NCBI GenBank assembly: GCA_902536765.1
Contig: CACAYM010000001.1
Span: 124,001-188,000, forward strand
DNA from: an uncultured Pelagibacteraceae bacterium
GTDB lineage: Bacteria > Pseudomonadota > Alphaproteobacteria > Pelagibacterales > Pelagibacteraceae
DNA length: 64,000 bases
Reading direction: 5' to 3'
The notes under the pieces are model-generated. The model searched no databases, was not told the origin of the DNA, and was given only the letters and a program-made list of their open reading frames with translations. Made by a program: the position numbers and the translations under genes. Below are positions 1 to 9,249 of the stretch, piece after piece (position 1 is the first letter of the stretch; every line of letters starts with the position of its first letter).

Positions 1-1899
1 CCCTGGTGCAAATTGAATAAAATCAGGAGTCGCTATTGGTCCTATCTGTTTTCTTACCCAAAGTTTCAAATCTCTTTCAAGATCTCCATCGTGGCTTTCG
101 CCAGCATTTAAAGTCACATAACAATATAACCCGTTTCCTTTAATGTCATGTGGATACCCAACCACTGCAGCTTCAGCAACTTTAGGATGAGCAACAAATG
201 CACTCTCTATTTCTGCAGTACCAAGATTGTGACCTGAAACAATTATTACATCATCTACGCGACCAGTAATCCAGTAATAACCATCTTTATCTCTTCTGCA
301 TCCATCCCCAGTAAAATATTTTCCATCAAATTGAGAAAAATATGTATCTATGAATCTTTGATGATCTCCGTAAACTGTTCGCATTTGACCTGGCCACGAT
401 TGAGCGATGCACAATCTACCTTTTGCCTCACCTTTAAGAACCTTTCCTTCTTGATCAACAATTACTGGCTTAATACCGTAAAAAGGTTTCGTTGCTGATC
501 CTGGTTTAAGATCTATTGCTCCTGTTTGTGGACTAATTAAAATTCCACCTGTTTCAGTTTGCCACCAAGTATCTACTATAGGGCATTTAGATTCGCCGAC
601 TGTTTTATAATACCATTGCCATGCTTCGGGATTAATAGGTTCACCCACGGTTCCAAGTAGTTTAAGTGTTTTTCTAGATGTTTTTTTTACTGGACCATCT
701 CCTTCTCTCATCAAAGCCCTTATAGCAGTCGGAGCTGTATAAAATATGTTTACTTTATATTTATCTACTATTTGCCACCATCTTGAAGTGTCAGGATAAG
801 TTGGTATTCCCTCAAACATTATTGTTGTAGCACCATTTGCAAGTGGGCCATAAATTATATAACTATGACCAGTTATCCAACCAATATCAGCTGTGCACCA
901 GTAAATATCTTTTGGTTTATAATTAAAAATATACTGGTGTGTCATTGATGCATAAACCATGTATCCACCAGTAGTATGAAGAACGCCTTTTGGTTTTCCA
1001 GTTGAACCTGATGTATATAAAATAAATAAAGGATCTTCAGCATTCATTTCCTCTGGTTCGCAAAAAGCAGATGCTTTTTTAGTTATTTCGTGATACCAAA
1101 CATCTCTATTTTCATCCCAATTAATTCTATTCCCAGTTCTTTTTACAACAATACATTTCTTAACATTTGGACAATGAATTAATGCTTCATCTGTAATTGA
1201 CTTTAGAGGTATTGTTTTACCTCCTCTTAAACCTTCATCGGCAGTAATAACATAATCTGATTTACAATCATTAATTCTGCCAGCGATACTATCTGGAGAA
1301 AAACCTCCAAAAATAATTGAATGTATAGCTCCTATACGCGCACAAGCCAACATAGTGTAAGCTAATTCAGGGATCATCGTTAAATAAATTGTAACCCTAT
1401 CACCTTTTTTTATGCCTAGATCTTTGAGGGCATTAGCGGTCTTAGAAACTTCTTGATGTAATTGTTTGTAGGTAATTTTTTTTTGAACTTTAGGATCATC
1501 ACCTACCCAAATTATAGCAGTTTTATCCTTATTTTTTTTTAAATGTCGATCTAAACAATTTGAGGAAGCATTAAGAGTACCGTCGTAATACCACTTTATA
1601 TTAACATCTGACTTGCTGTATTTTACATCCTTTATTTTCGTATATGGTTTGATCCAATTAATTCTTTTTCCCTCTTTTTTCCAGAAATCGTCATTATGTT
1701 TAACAGAGTCGTTATATTTTTTTTCGTACTGTTTTTTATTGACCAAAGCTTTTTTTTGCCAGTCTGATTTAATTTTTATAACATTTTCAAAAACTTTTTC
1801 ATTAGAGGTTTTAGATTTTTTTCTCTTAAGTGAAAATTTTTTGGGCTTCTTATTTTTCTTTTTAGCTTTTCTTTTATTTTTTTTTGCTTTTTTTTTCAT
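1..1899 (-). CDS. acs: Acetyl-CoA synthetase, 3' end cut by window
   Basis: AMP-forming ligase that makes acetyl-CoA from acetate, ATP and CoA. It is missing from the ORF track because it runs off the left edge, but the minus strand reads open for 633 codons from an ATG at 1899. Visible motifs include the AMP-binding loop [22 protein letters not shown], and [20 protein letters not shown] before the hinge. The reading ends at FAPG, so the C-terminal SGK lysine region lies outside the window. About 30 residues of almost pure Lys/Arg/Ala/Asn precede the conserved part, which is unusual for Acs. The first catalytic-core similarity begins near [11 protein letters not shown]. No other in-frame Met lies nearby, so I keep the ATG start. 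The family call is very secure; the exact start is less so. Confidence 0.95.
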   Translation of the reverse strand, partial: MKKKAKKNKRKAKKKNKKPKKFSLKRKKSKTSNEKVFENVIKIKSDWQKKALVNKKQYEKKYNDSVKHNDDFWKKEGKRINWIKPYTKIKDVKYSKSDVNIKWYYDGTLNASSNCLDRHLKKNKDKTAIIWVGDDPKVQKKITYKQLHQEVSKTANALKDLGIKKGDRVTIYLTMIPELAYTMLACARIGAIHSIIFGGFSPDSIAGRINDCKSDYVITADEGLRGGKTIPLKSITDEALIHCPNVKKCIVVKRTGNRINWDENRDVWYHEITKKASAFCEPEEMNAEDPLFILYTSGSTGKPKGVLHTTGGYMVYASMTHQYIFNYKPKDIYWCTADIGWITGHSYIIYGPLANGATTIMFEGIPTYPDTSRWWQIVDKYKVNIFYTAPTAIRALMREGDGPVKKTSRKTLKLLGTVGEPINPEAWQWYYKTVGESKCPIVDTWWQTETGGILISPQTGAIDLKPGSATKPFYGIKPVIVDQEGKVLKGEAKGRLCIAQSWPGQMRTVYGDHQRFIDTYFSQFDGKYFTGDGCRRDKDGYYWITGRVDDVIIVSGHNLGTAEIESAFVAHPKVAEAAVVGYPHDIKGNGLYCYVTLNAGESHDGDLERDLKLWVRKQIGPIATPDFIQFAPG

Positions 1900-1911
1900 A
1901 ATAAATGGTAT

Positions 1912-2331
1912 TTATTTCTTGATATTACTAATCTTATTAATAATTTTCCAGCTTTTAGTATCTATAGGCATTACCGATAATCTGCTTTGTTTTACCAGTG
2001 AAAGCTCTTTCAAATGAGGATGATTTTTGATTACTTCCAATGAAACTGGATTATTAAAAGTTTTTTTATGCTTGAATTTCACTGCTACAAAATATTTTTT
2101 TTCATCTGTTGGGTCTATAAACGATTCTTTTATTACCTCTACAATTCCAACTACTTTTTTTCCAATGTTTGAGTGGTAAAAAAAACATAAATCTCCTTTT
2201 TTCATTTTTTTTAAATTATTTGCTGCTTGGTAATTCCTAACCCCATCCCAAATAGCTCCTTTAACACCCGCTTTTCTCTGTTGATCGATGGACCAAACAT
2301 CAGGTTCAGATTTAAGTAACCAATATTTCAT
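1912..2331 (-). CDS. EVE domain-containing protein
   Basis: A 139-aa single-domain protein. The opening MKYWLLKSEPDVWSID, followed by WDGVRNYQAANNLKKMKKGD and FFYHSNIGKKVVGIVEV, is the typical EVE fold (thymocyte nuclear protein 1 family), which is related to PUA and YTH domains and is thought to bind modified bases in nucleic acid. Its length is normal for the stand-alone bacterial form. It lies 12 bases upstream of acs on the same strand and probably shares its transcript. The cellular role is not known; the conserved aromatic residues of the domain core (KYWLLKSEP, VRNYQA) are present. Confidence 0.9.
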   Translation of the reverse strand: MKYWLLKSEPDVWSIDQQRKAGVKGAIWDGVRNYQAANNLKKMKKGDLCFFYHSNIGKKVVGIVEVIKESFIDPTDEKKYFVAVKFKHKKTFNNPVSLEVIKNHPHLKELSLVKQSRLSVMPIDTKSWKIINKISNIKK

Positions 2332-2382
2332 AAGTTTAATTATGAATATATATATATACTTAAAAATGTATATTATTTAACA

Positions 2383-4263
2383 ATGAATACCAAATTTGGA
2401 AAAATTCTTGAATTATTAAAAAAAAATCAATTTGATAATGCAAAAAAAGAATGCCTGAAATTAGTTAATTTGAAACTTAATGACCCTGAAATATTTAATC
2501 TCCTTGCAATAATTTGCTTCCAACTCGAAGAATACGAAGATGCTATTAAAAACTGGAAAAAATCTACCGAGATTAATTCAAAATATTTCTTTGCTTATAA
2601 TAATATAGGTAAGGCATTTTTGAGTTTAAAAAAATACGACAAAGCCTTAGAAAATTTTAATAGAACCATCAACATAAAATCAGATTTTTTTGAAGCATAT
2701 AATAACAAGGGTAATGCTTTAGTCAGACTAGGTAGACTTGATGAAGCAATAAAAAGTTATAATAATGCTATTGAAATAAACCCAAATAACTTATTAAGCT
2801 ATATTTTTAAAGGACACGCTCTTTTAGAAATTAGAAATTTTGACGAAGCTCTAAAATCATATCAAAATGCATACAGTATAAACCCTAATCATTCTTTATT
2901 ACTTGGATATATTTTAAATACCAAAGCACAAATTTGCGATTGGGAAAATTTTAATGAAAATATAGAAAAATTGAAACTCGATTTATCGAACAAAAAAAAA
3001 GCAACTTTTCCATTTACGACATTAACTTTATTAGATGATCCAAATTTACAATTACAATCATCAGAAATTTGGGTAAAGGAATATCAAAGAACAGACAGAG
3101 CTTCTAATAAGATTTTTACAAAGAAAGATAACTCGAAAATAAAATTAGGATATTTTACTGCAGACTTTAGAGATCACGCTACCTCTCATTTAACAGCTGA
3201 AATGTTTGAGAATCATGATAAGTCAAAGTTTGAAATTATAGGTTTTTATTTAGGAGGAAAAATTGAAGTAGAAGATTTGTGGCATGAAAGATTAAAAAAA
3301 AGTTTTGATAAATTTTATTATGTAAAAGAAAAAAGTGATCAAGAAATTTTAAATTTAGTTAGAGATCTTAATATTGATATAGCTGTAGATCTCATGGCAC
3401 ATTGCAATAATGGAATGGAAAACCGATTTGGAATTTTTGCAAGAGGTTGTGCCCCTATACAAATAAATTTTCTAGGTTATCCAGGCACCAGTGGCTCCAA
3501 ATCTATTGATTATATTATTGCTGACAAAACAACGATCCCAATTGAAAATCAAAAATTTTTTACAGAAAAAATAATATACCTTCCTGATACTTATCAACCA
3601 AATAATGAAAGTGTAAAAAAAACAAATAAAAAATTTTTAAGATCTGACTTTGGATTAACAGAGGGTAAATTCATTTTTTGTTGTTTTAATCAGCACCAAA
3701 AAATTTCACCAAAAATATTTAATATATGGATGAATATTTTGAAACAAAATCAAGATAGTTTATTATGGTTGCTAGAAGATAATATTTTCTCGAAAAAAAA
3801 TATTTTAATAGAAGCTGAGAAAAGAAAAGTAGATAAAAGTAGAATAGTCTTTAGTAACCGTTTAAGTCTTGAAGATCACTTAGAGAGAATTAAACTTGCT
3901 GATTTATTTCTTGATACCTATCCTTACACAGCTCATACAACATGTAGCGATGCTCTTAGATCTGGTTTGCCAGTTCTTACTTTAAAAGGTAGAACTTTTG
4001 CAAGTAGAGTGGCATCAAGTTTATTACAATCTTTAGGATTAAAAGAACTAATCACTAACTCAATTGTAGAATACGAAAGTCTTGCAAATCAATATTGTAA
4101 AAATTTTAAAAAAATAAAAGATATTAAAGATAAAATAAAAAAAAATCTTAATAATTCTAAACTTTTTAATAGCAAACTTTATACTAAAAATTTAGAAAGA
4201 GGATATATAAAAGCCTACAATCAATACAAAACTAGTGGAAATAAAAATAATATAATTATATAA
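2383..4263 (+). CDS. TPR protein with GT41 (OGT/SPINDLY-type) glycosyltransferase domain
   Basis: A 626-aa soluble protein. Residues of about 1-210 hold at least five tetratricopeptide repeats (for example AYNNIGKAFLSLKKYDKALENF and AYNNKGNALVRLGRLDEAIKSY). From about 250 the sequence follows the catalytic half of O-GlcNAc transferase. The His of DHATSHL, the Lys of NQHQKISP and the AHTTCSDALRSGLPVLT loop match the nucleotide-sugar binding residues of the human enzyme. Members transfer a sugar, often GlcNAc, to Ser or Thr of proteins; the donor and targets here are unknown. No signal peptide is seen. It is divergent from the EVE gene (51-bp gap) and converges on tsaD with only 5 bases between stops, so it appears to be a single-gene unit. 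Confidence 0.88.
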   Translation: MNTKFGKILELLKKNQFDNAKKECLKLVNLKLNDPEIFNLLAIICFQLEEYEDAIKNWKKSTEINSKYFFAYNNIGKAFLSLKKYDKALENFNRTINIKSDFFEAYNNKGNALVRLGRLDEAIKSYNNAIEINPNNLLSYIFKGHALLEIRNFDEALKSYQNAYSINPNHSLLLGYILNTKAQICDWENFNENIEKLKLDLSNKKKATFPFTTLTLLDDPNLQLQSSEIWVKEYQRTDRASNKIFTKKDNSKIKLGYFTADFRDHATSHLTAEMFENHDKSKFEIIGFYLGGKIEVEDLWHERLKKSFDKFYYVKEKSDQEILNLVRDLNIDIAVDLMAHCNNGMENRFGIFARGCAPIQINFLGYPGTSGSKSIDYIIADKTTIPIENQKFFTEKIIYLPDTYQPNNESVKKTNKKFLRSDFGLTEGKFIFCCFNQHQKISPKIFNIWMNILKQNQDSLLWLLEDNIFSKKNILIEAEKRKVDKSRIVFSNRLSLEDHLERIKLADLFLDTYPYTAHTTCSDALRSGLPVLTLKGRTFASRVASSLLQSLGLKELITNSIVEYESLANQYCKNFKKIKDIKDKIKKNLNNSKLFNSKLYTKNLERGYIKAYNQYKTSGNKNNIII

Positions 4264-4268
4264 AATTA

Positions 4269-5342
4269 TCACAACTTCACACCGGCACCCTTTAAAAAAG
4301 TTGCTTTTTTGTCTAATGGCCACCTAGGTTTAGCTGGATAATCCAATTTATTGAATTTTTTTAATTTATATCTCTCTAAACCAGCCATAGCAATCATTGC
4401 AGCATTGTCTCCACACAAATTTCTTGGTGGAAAAATTGGTTTAAAATTTTCTTCTAAACTCAATCTTTCTAAATTTTCTCTGATTTTATTATTTGCTGCC
4501 ACTCCTCCCGCAATAACAAAAATGTTATTACTCTTAGTGTTAATTTTTTTAAATTCATTAAAAGCTATTTTTGTTTTTTTAATTAAAATTTCCTCAATTG
4601 TTTTCTGAAAAGAAGCTGCAAGATCATACTTATCTTGTTTATTTTTAAGTGTTTTAGAAATTTTTAGAACAGCCGTTTTGAGTCCAGCAAATGACAGATT
4701 GCACCCTCCTTTGTTTATAATAGGTTTTGGAAGAAAGAATCTATCCTTATTTCCTTTTTTTGCTAATTTTTCTATTAAATAGCCTCCTGGAAATTTTATG
4801 CCTAATAATTTTGCAGTTTTGTCAAAAGCCTCACCGAGTGCGTCATCTATAGTTGTCCCAAGTCTTTTATATTTACCAAAATTTTTAACTGCCAAGTATT
4901 GTGAATGACCACCTGAAATAAGCAAAAGTAGGTAAGGATATTTTAATTCAGTAATTATTTTTGGACTTAATGCATGGCCTTCAAGATGATTTACAGCTAT
5001 GAAAGGTTTTTTTAAAGTCATAGCTAAGGCTTTTCCAAAATTTAAGCCAACCGATAAACAAACAATTAGACCAGGTCCAGCAGTAACTGAAATGGCATCT
5101 ATATCTTTTAATTTTTTGCCACTTTCTAGAATAGCTTTATTGACAATAAAATCAATTTTATCTAAATGTGATCTTGCAGCTAACTCCGGTACAACGCCGC
5201 CAAATTTTTTATGTATTTCAGTCTGACTAGAGACTATATTTGAAAGCAGTTTTGGAAGACCCTCGTCACTTTCTTCTAAAATAGCTGCAGCAGTCTCATC
5301 ACAACTTGACTCAATTCCTAAAATTAAAGCATTTTTTTTCAT
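4269..5342 (-). CDS. tsaD: tRNA N6-threonylcarbamoyltransferase TsaD
   Basis: A 357-aa protein that transfers the threonylcarbamoyl group onto A37 of ANN-decoding tRNAs, working with TsaB and TsaE (neither is in this window). The metal-binding motif HLEGH, the start LGIESSCDETAAA, the block LLISGGHSQYLAV and the IDDALGEAFDK segment are diagnostic. Near the C-terminus FPPRNLCGDNAAMIAMAG completes the ASKHA ATPase fold. The length is normal. The gene is divergent from hemC with a 55-bp gap that must hold both promoters. The minus strand is used and the stop almost touches that of the glycosyltransferase. Confidence 0.97.
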   Translation of the reverse strand: MKKNALILGIESSCDETAAAILEESDEGLPKLLSNIVSSQTEIHKKFGGVVPELAARSHLDKIDFIVNKAILESGKKLKDIDAISVTAGPGLIVCLSVGLNFGKALAMTLKKPFIAVNHLEGHALSPKIITELKYPYLLLLISGGHSQYLAVKNFGKYKRLGTTIDDALGEAFDKTAKLLGIKFPGGYLIEKLAKKGNKDRFFLPKPIINKGGCNLSFAGLKTAVLKISKTLKNKQDKYDLAASFQKTIEEILIKKTKIAFNEFKKINTKSNNIFVIAGGVAANNKIRENLERLSLEENFKPIFPPRNLCGDNAAMIAMAGLERYKLKKFNKLDYPAKPRWPLDKKATFLKGAGVKL

Positions 5343-5397
5343 TAATTTTCTTTTTATAAATTATAAAATTAAAATATAAAAATCATAATATAGTTTT

Positions 5398-6324
5398 ATG
5401 AAAAAAAAAATTATTATAGGAACAAGGGGTAGTAAATTAGCTTTAATATATGCTAAAATCGCACAAAAAAAAATTAATAAAATTAGATCTAAGTTCGAAA
5501 TAAAATCTGTAATTTTAAAGCAGATTACCACTAAAGGCGATAAGATTCAAAATAAAAGGCTTTCAGATGTAGGTGGAAAGGGATTATTTTGCAAAAAAAT
5601 TGAGCAGGAGCTTTTAAACAAAAAAATTGATATAGCAGTTCACGCATTGAAAGATCTCCCATCAAGAGAAACAAAAAAACTATCAATTAATTGTTTCTTA
5701 AAAAGAAATGACCCAAGAGAGGTTTTGATTACTAGAAAAAAAAAAAAATTTAAAAATCTTCCAAAAAATTCTGTTGTAGGAACGTCTTCATTTAGAAGAG
5801 AGTTTCAACTTAAAAGAATAAGAAAAGATTTAATTTATAAAGTTATAAGGGGAAATGTTGATACGAGAATGAATAAATTAAAAAATAAATTTTATGATGC
5901 AATACTTCTATCATTTGCAGGTCTAAAAAGTTTAAAAATGGAGAAAAAAATCTCACAAGTTTTTTCTTTATCAGAAATTATTCCCTCTGCTGGTCAGGGT
6001 ACTATTGCATTACAATGTAGAAGAAATGATAGAAGAATTAATCAACTTTTAAAAGTTATGAATCATTTACCAACTGAAATATGTGTAAATGCTGAAAGGG
6101 ATGTTCTTAAAATATTAGATGGGGACTGTGAAACACCCGTTGGTGTCAATGCTAAAATTCAAAATAATAAATTAAATATTGTAGCAGAATTATTCTCTCT
6201 AGATGGAAATAAAAGATTTTATCTAAAATCTTCAAAAAAATTACATTTAGCCCATCTAGCTGGAAAAGAACTTGGTGAAAAAATTAAAAAAAAGTCTAAA
6301 GATTTGTATAAAAAAAAAAGATAA
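5398..6324 (+). CDS. hemC: Hydroxymethylbilane synthase (porphobilinogen deaminase)
   Basis: Condenses four porphobilinogen units into hydroxymethylbilane in heme synthesis. The N-terminus IIGTRGSKLALIYAK, the substrate loop VHALKDLPS, GTSSFRRE, RGNVDTRM and the C-terminal LDGDCETPVG are family hallmarks. Cys244 in GDCETP should carry the dipyrromethane cofactor. It has 308 aa, the usual length. The ATG of hemD follows the stop with no gap, so the two enzymes of consecutive steps are co-translated. The gene heads a plus-strand run that ends with folD. Lysine content is very high, as expected in an AT-rich genome. Confidence 0.97.
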   Translation: MKKKIIIGTRGSKLALIYAKIAQKKINKIRSKFEIKSVILKQITTKGDKIQNKRLSDVGGKGLFCKKIEQELLNKKIDIAVHALKDLPSRETKKLSINCFLKRNDPREVLITRKKKKFKNLPKNSVVGTSSFRREFQLKRIRKDLIYKVIRGNVDTRMNKLKNKFYDAILLSFAGLKSLKMEKKISQVFSLSEIIPSAGQGTIALQCRRNDRRINQLLKVMNHLPTEICVNAERDVLKILDGDCETPVGVNAKIQNNKLNIVAELFSLDGNKRFYLKSSKKLHLAHLAGKELGEKIKKKSKDLYKKKR

Positions 6325-7023
6325 ATGCATATTTTGTTTACTAGGCCATTTGAAGATTGTTATGAACTTATGTCTAGATTTAAATCTTTGGGACATATAA
6401 TTTCGCATATACCTGTTATTAGTATTAAAAAAATAAATTATGAAAATTTAGAATTTTCTGATTATAAAGGAATCATTTTTACTAGTTCTAATGCAATTAA
6501 ATTTTTAGATACACAAAAAATTGACAAAAAAATAAAATGTTTTTGTGTCGGAAGCGCTACAGAAAAAGTTGCTAAAATGAAAGGATTTCAAAACATACAC
6601 ATAGCAGGGGGAAATGTTGAAAATCTTAAAGAAATAATTTTACAAAATTTTAAAACGTCTGAGGGAAAATTAGTTTATGTTACAGGACAAATAATATCTT
6701 CAGAACTTGATAAAAAATTAATTTCCGCGGGGTATAATTTAAAAAGATTAATAAACTATAAAGCTATAGAACAAGAAAGCTTTAATAATAATGAGATTGA
6801 AAAACTTAAAGATAATATGCCAGATATCGTTTATGTTTACTCACAAAACAGTGCACTAAGTTTTTTGAGTATGATAAAAAATTACAACCTTCAAAGTTTT
6901 TGGATGAACACAAATTTAATGTGTATAAGCGAAAAAACTTCTAAAATTTTAAACGAAATAAAGTGGAAAAAAATATTTCTTTTTAATCCTGGAGAAGAAG
7001 AATTTTTGCTATATAAAATTTGA
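6325..7023 (+). CDS. hemD: Uroporphyrinogen-III synthase
   Basis: Cyclises hydroxymethylbilane, inverting ring D, to give uroporphyrinogen III. HemD sequences are poorly conserved. The call rests on 232 aa of correct length, the start HILFTRPFEDCYELMSRFKSLGH, the segment GIIFTSSNAIKFL, CVGSATEKVAKMKGF, and the position directly behind hemC. The ATG at 6325 abuts the hemC stop. The stop codon at 7021-7023 lies just before the start of the next gene. No HemX-like partner follows, unlike in many alphaproteobacteria; a mechanosensitive channel takes that place. Confidence 0.9.
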   Translation: MHILFTRPFEDCYELMSRFKSLGHIISHIPVISIKKINYENLEFSDYKGIIFTSSNAIKFLDTQKIDKKIKCFCVGSATEKVAKMKGFQNIHIAGGNVENLKEIILQNFKTSEGKLVYVTGQIISSELDKKLISAGYNLKRLINYKAIEQESFNNNEIEKLKDNMPDIVYVYSQNSALSFLSMIKNYNLQSFWMNTNLMCISEKTSKILNEIKWKKIFLFNPGEEEFLLYKI

Positions 7024-7025
7024 TT

Positions 7026-8111
7026 ATGGAAATATTTGATAATTTTAAAGATTTATTTTTATCTGTTTGGAATAGAGGAATTTTAGGTATTGATATTTTT
7101 GAGATTTTGATTGGATTAGGAATTTTTTTAATATTCTTAATTTTTAGAGGTTTAATAAGTAAACTTATTATTAAAAAATTAGAGATCATTTCACAAAGAA
7201 CTACAAATAAGTTAGACGATACTTTTGTTAAAGCAATGGTAGGTCCAGCGAGATTTTTACCAATTGTTCTAGGATTTTTTATCGCAAGTTACTATATGTC
7301 ATTTTCAGAGGATACTAGGTCGTTTGTAGATAATCTTAATAGAACGTTAATAACAATTCTACTGTTTTGGATCATTCACCAAATTATTGAACCTATATCA
7401 TATATACTTAGTGGATTAGGAAAAATTTTAACAAGAGAATTGATTGGATGGATAATCAAGTCATTAAAAATATTAATTTTTATTTTAGGAGCTGCGGCAG
7501 TTCTTGAATTATGGGGAATTAAAATTGGTCCAATAATTGCCGGTCTGGGTTTATTTGGTGTTGCAGTTGCTTTAGGCGCTCAAGATCTATTTAAAAATTT
7601 GATTTCAGGAATATTAGTCTTAGTTGAAAAACGATTTAAAATGGGTGACTGGATTTTGGTTGAGGGGATCATAGAAGGTATAGTAGAAAAAATTGGTTTT
7701 AGATCTACCACAATAAGAAAATTTGATAAATCACTCGCAATAATTCCAAATTTTCAATTTGCAGAGAATGCTGTCATTAATATTAGTCAAACCACAAATT
7801 GGATCATTAGTTGGATTATTAATCTTCAATACGACACTACTGTAGATCAACTCAAAAAAATTAGAGATGAAATTGAGGATTATATTAAAAAACATGAAGA
7901 TTTTAACACTCAAATCGGTTATGCCGTAAGGATAGATAAATTTGCTGAAAGTTCTATTGACATGTATGTACGTTGTTTTACGAAGACTGATGAATGGGAA
8001 AAATGGCTATCAGTCAAAGAAAGATTAGCAATAGAAATTAAACAAATTGTTGAAAAAAATGGCGCTGCTTTTGCGTTCCCAAGTCAATCTATATATGTAG
8101 AAAAAAAATGA
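7026..8111 (+). CDS. MscS-family mechanosensitive ion channel
   Basis: A 361-aa inner-membrane channel predicted to release osmolytes under hypo-osmotic stress. Several hydrophobic helices fill the first half. The pore-lining helix and beta domain are clear in GVAVALGAQDLFKNLISGI followed by KRFKMGDWILVEGIIEGIV and IRKFDKSLAIIPNFQF. It is longer than E. coli MscS (286 aa) because of an extra N-terminal helix. The ORF track starts at a TTG (7020) inside the hemD stop region; I prefer the ATG at 7026, two codons in. The stop overlaps the yggT start by 4 bases (ATGA), so translation is coupled. Confidence 0.9.
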   Translation: MEIFDNFKDLFLSVWNRGILGIDIFEILIGLGIFLIFLIFRGLISKLIIKKLEIISQRTTNKLDDTFVKAMVGPARFLPIVLGFFIASYYMSFSEDTRSFVDNLNRTLITILLFWIIHQIIEPISYILSGLGKILTRELIGWIIKSLKILIFILGAAAVLELWGIKIGPIIAGLGLFGVAVALGAQDLFKNLISGILVLVEKRFKMGDWILVEGIIEGIVEKIGFRSTTIRKFDKSLAIIPNFQFAENAVINISQTTNWIISWIINLQYDTTVDQLKKIRDEIEDYIKKHEDFNTQIGYAVRIDKFAESSIDMYVRCFTKTDEWEKWLSVKERLAIEIKQIVEKNGAAFAFPSQSIYVEKK

Positions 8112-8401
8112 TTGCATTATTTTATTTGATGCTTCAAGTTTTAAAACTTTATACTTATGTTGTTATTGCTAATGTAGTAATAAGTTGGCTTGTTGCTTTT
8201 AATGTCTTGAACACATCAAATAAGTTTGTGTATCTAGTTTTAGATTTTACATATCGACTTACAGAACCTTTACTAATGTATATAAGACGTTTTTTACCAA
8301 ACCTTGGTGCTTTCGATATTTCTCCTATTATCCTTCTTTTGTTGATATGGTTTATAGAAGTGTGTATGAAGCTATATTTAGCACCTATTTTATTTAACTA
8401 A
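8108..8401 (+). CDS. YggT family membrane protein
   Basis: A 97-aa protein with two hydrophobic segments, one at each end, separated by the short loop RLTEPLLMYIRRFLPN, which is the conserved YggT signature (T-[ED]-P-[LI]-[LM]-x3-R). YggT proteins are integral membrane proteins of uncertain function, sometimes linked to osmotic shock tolerance or to cell division in other bacteria. The adjacent MscS channel fits an osmotic role, but that is inference. The start overlaps the channel stop by 4 bases, and folD begins 2 bases after its stop, so all are likely on one mRNA. Confidence 0.88.
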   Translation: MIALFYLMLQVLKLYTYVVIANVVISWLVAFNVLNTSNKFVYLVLDFTYRLTEPLLMYIRRFLPNLGAFDISPIILLLLIWFIEVCMKLYLAPILFN

Positions 8402-8403
8402 TT

Positions 8404-9249
8404 ATGATTTTAATTGATGGAAAAAAAGAAGCAGCAAACTTACGAGAAGAATTAAGAAAAGAAGTTTCTAGGTTAAAAACGATATATAATAAAGTACCTG
8501 GTCTTACCGTAATTTTAATTGGAGATCTTACACCAAGTCAAATTTATGTTAGAAATAAAGAAAAATCAGCAAAAGAAGTTGGCTTGAAATCTGAGGTAAT
8601 CAAATACCCAGACAGCGTTGATGAGAAAACAATATTAGATAAAATTGATAAGTTAAATAAAGATGAGACAGTATCTGGCATTTTGGTTCAATTACCATTG
8701 CCTAAGCACATTAATAAAAAAAAAGTTATCGAGGCTATAATTCCTGAGAAAGATGTTGATGGTTTTCATCCCGTCAATGTTGGTAATCTTTCGTCTGGTT
8801 ATGAAAGCTCAGTACCTTGTACACCTTTAGGCTGTTACTTGTTAATTAAAAAAGTTGAGCCTAATTTGTCTGGAAAAAAAGCTGTAGTAATTGGTAGGTC
8901 AAATTTAAATGGTAAACCAATGACACAACTACTTTTGAAAGAGAATTGTACAGTAACAATAACACATTCAAAAACTAAGGACCTAAAAGGTGAATGTTTA
9001 CAAGGCGATATAGTTGTAGCAGCTGTTGGAATACCAGAGCTAGTTAAAGGTGATTGGATTAAAAAAAATTCAATTGTAATAGACGTAGGAATTAATAAAA
9101 CTGAAAAAGGTATTGTTGGGGATGTTGCTTTTGAGGAAGTTTCAAAGATTGCAAAAGCTATCACACCAGTCCCAGGGGGAGTAGGACCTATGACTATTGC
9201 TTGCTTATTAAAAAATACTATTGAGTGTTTTAAAAGATCACAAAGTTAG
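8404..9249 (+). CDS. folD: Methylenetetrahydrofolate dehydrogenase / cyclohydrolase
   Basis: Bifunctional enzyme that interconverts 5,10-methylene-THF and 10-formyl-THF with NADP(H). The catalytic motif YVRNKEKSAKEVGL supplies the conserved Tyr and Lys. The block ILVQLPLP, the cofactor segment VVIGRSNLNGKPMTQLLL and the C-terminal TPVPGGVGPMTIACLL are all present. 281 aa is the normal size. In a DMSP demethylator this enzyme would also help oxidise the methyl group delivered as 5-methyl-THF (inference). Its stop codon (TAG, 9247-9249) directly touches the stop of argG on the other strand, leaving no room for a terminator. Confidence 0.97.
   Translation: MILIDGKKEAANLREELRKEVSRLKTIYNKVPGLTVILIGDLTPSQIYVRNKEKSAKEVGLKSEVIKYPDSVDEKTILDKIDKLNKDETVSGILVQLPLPKHINKKKVIEAIIPEKDVDGFHPVNVGNLSSGYESSVPCTPLGCYLLIKKVEPNLSGKKAVVIGRSNLNGKPMTQLLLKENCTVTITHSKTKDLKGECLQGDIVVAAVGIPELVKGDWIKKNSIVIDVGINKTEKGIVGDVAFEEVSKIAKAITPVPGGVGPMTIACLLKNTIECFKRSQS

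Noticed and set aside
1613-2017. 134-aa plus-strand ORF full of Phe and Leu
   Set aside because: It is the antisense of the Lys-rich acs N-terminus and the EVE gene; poly-Lys read backward gives poly-Phe.
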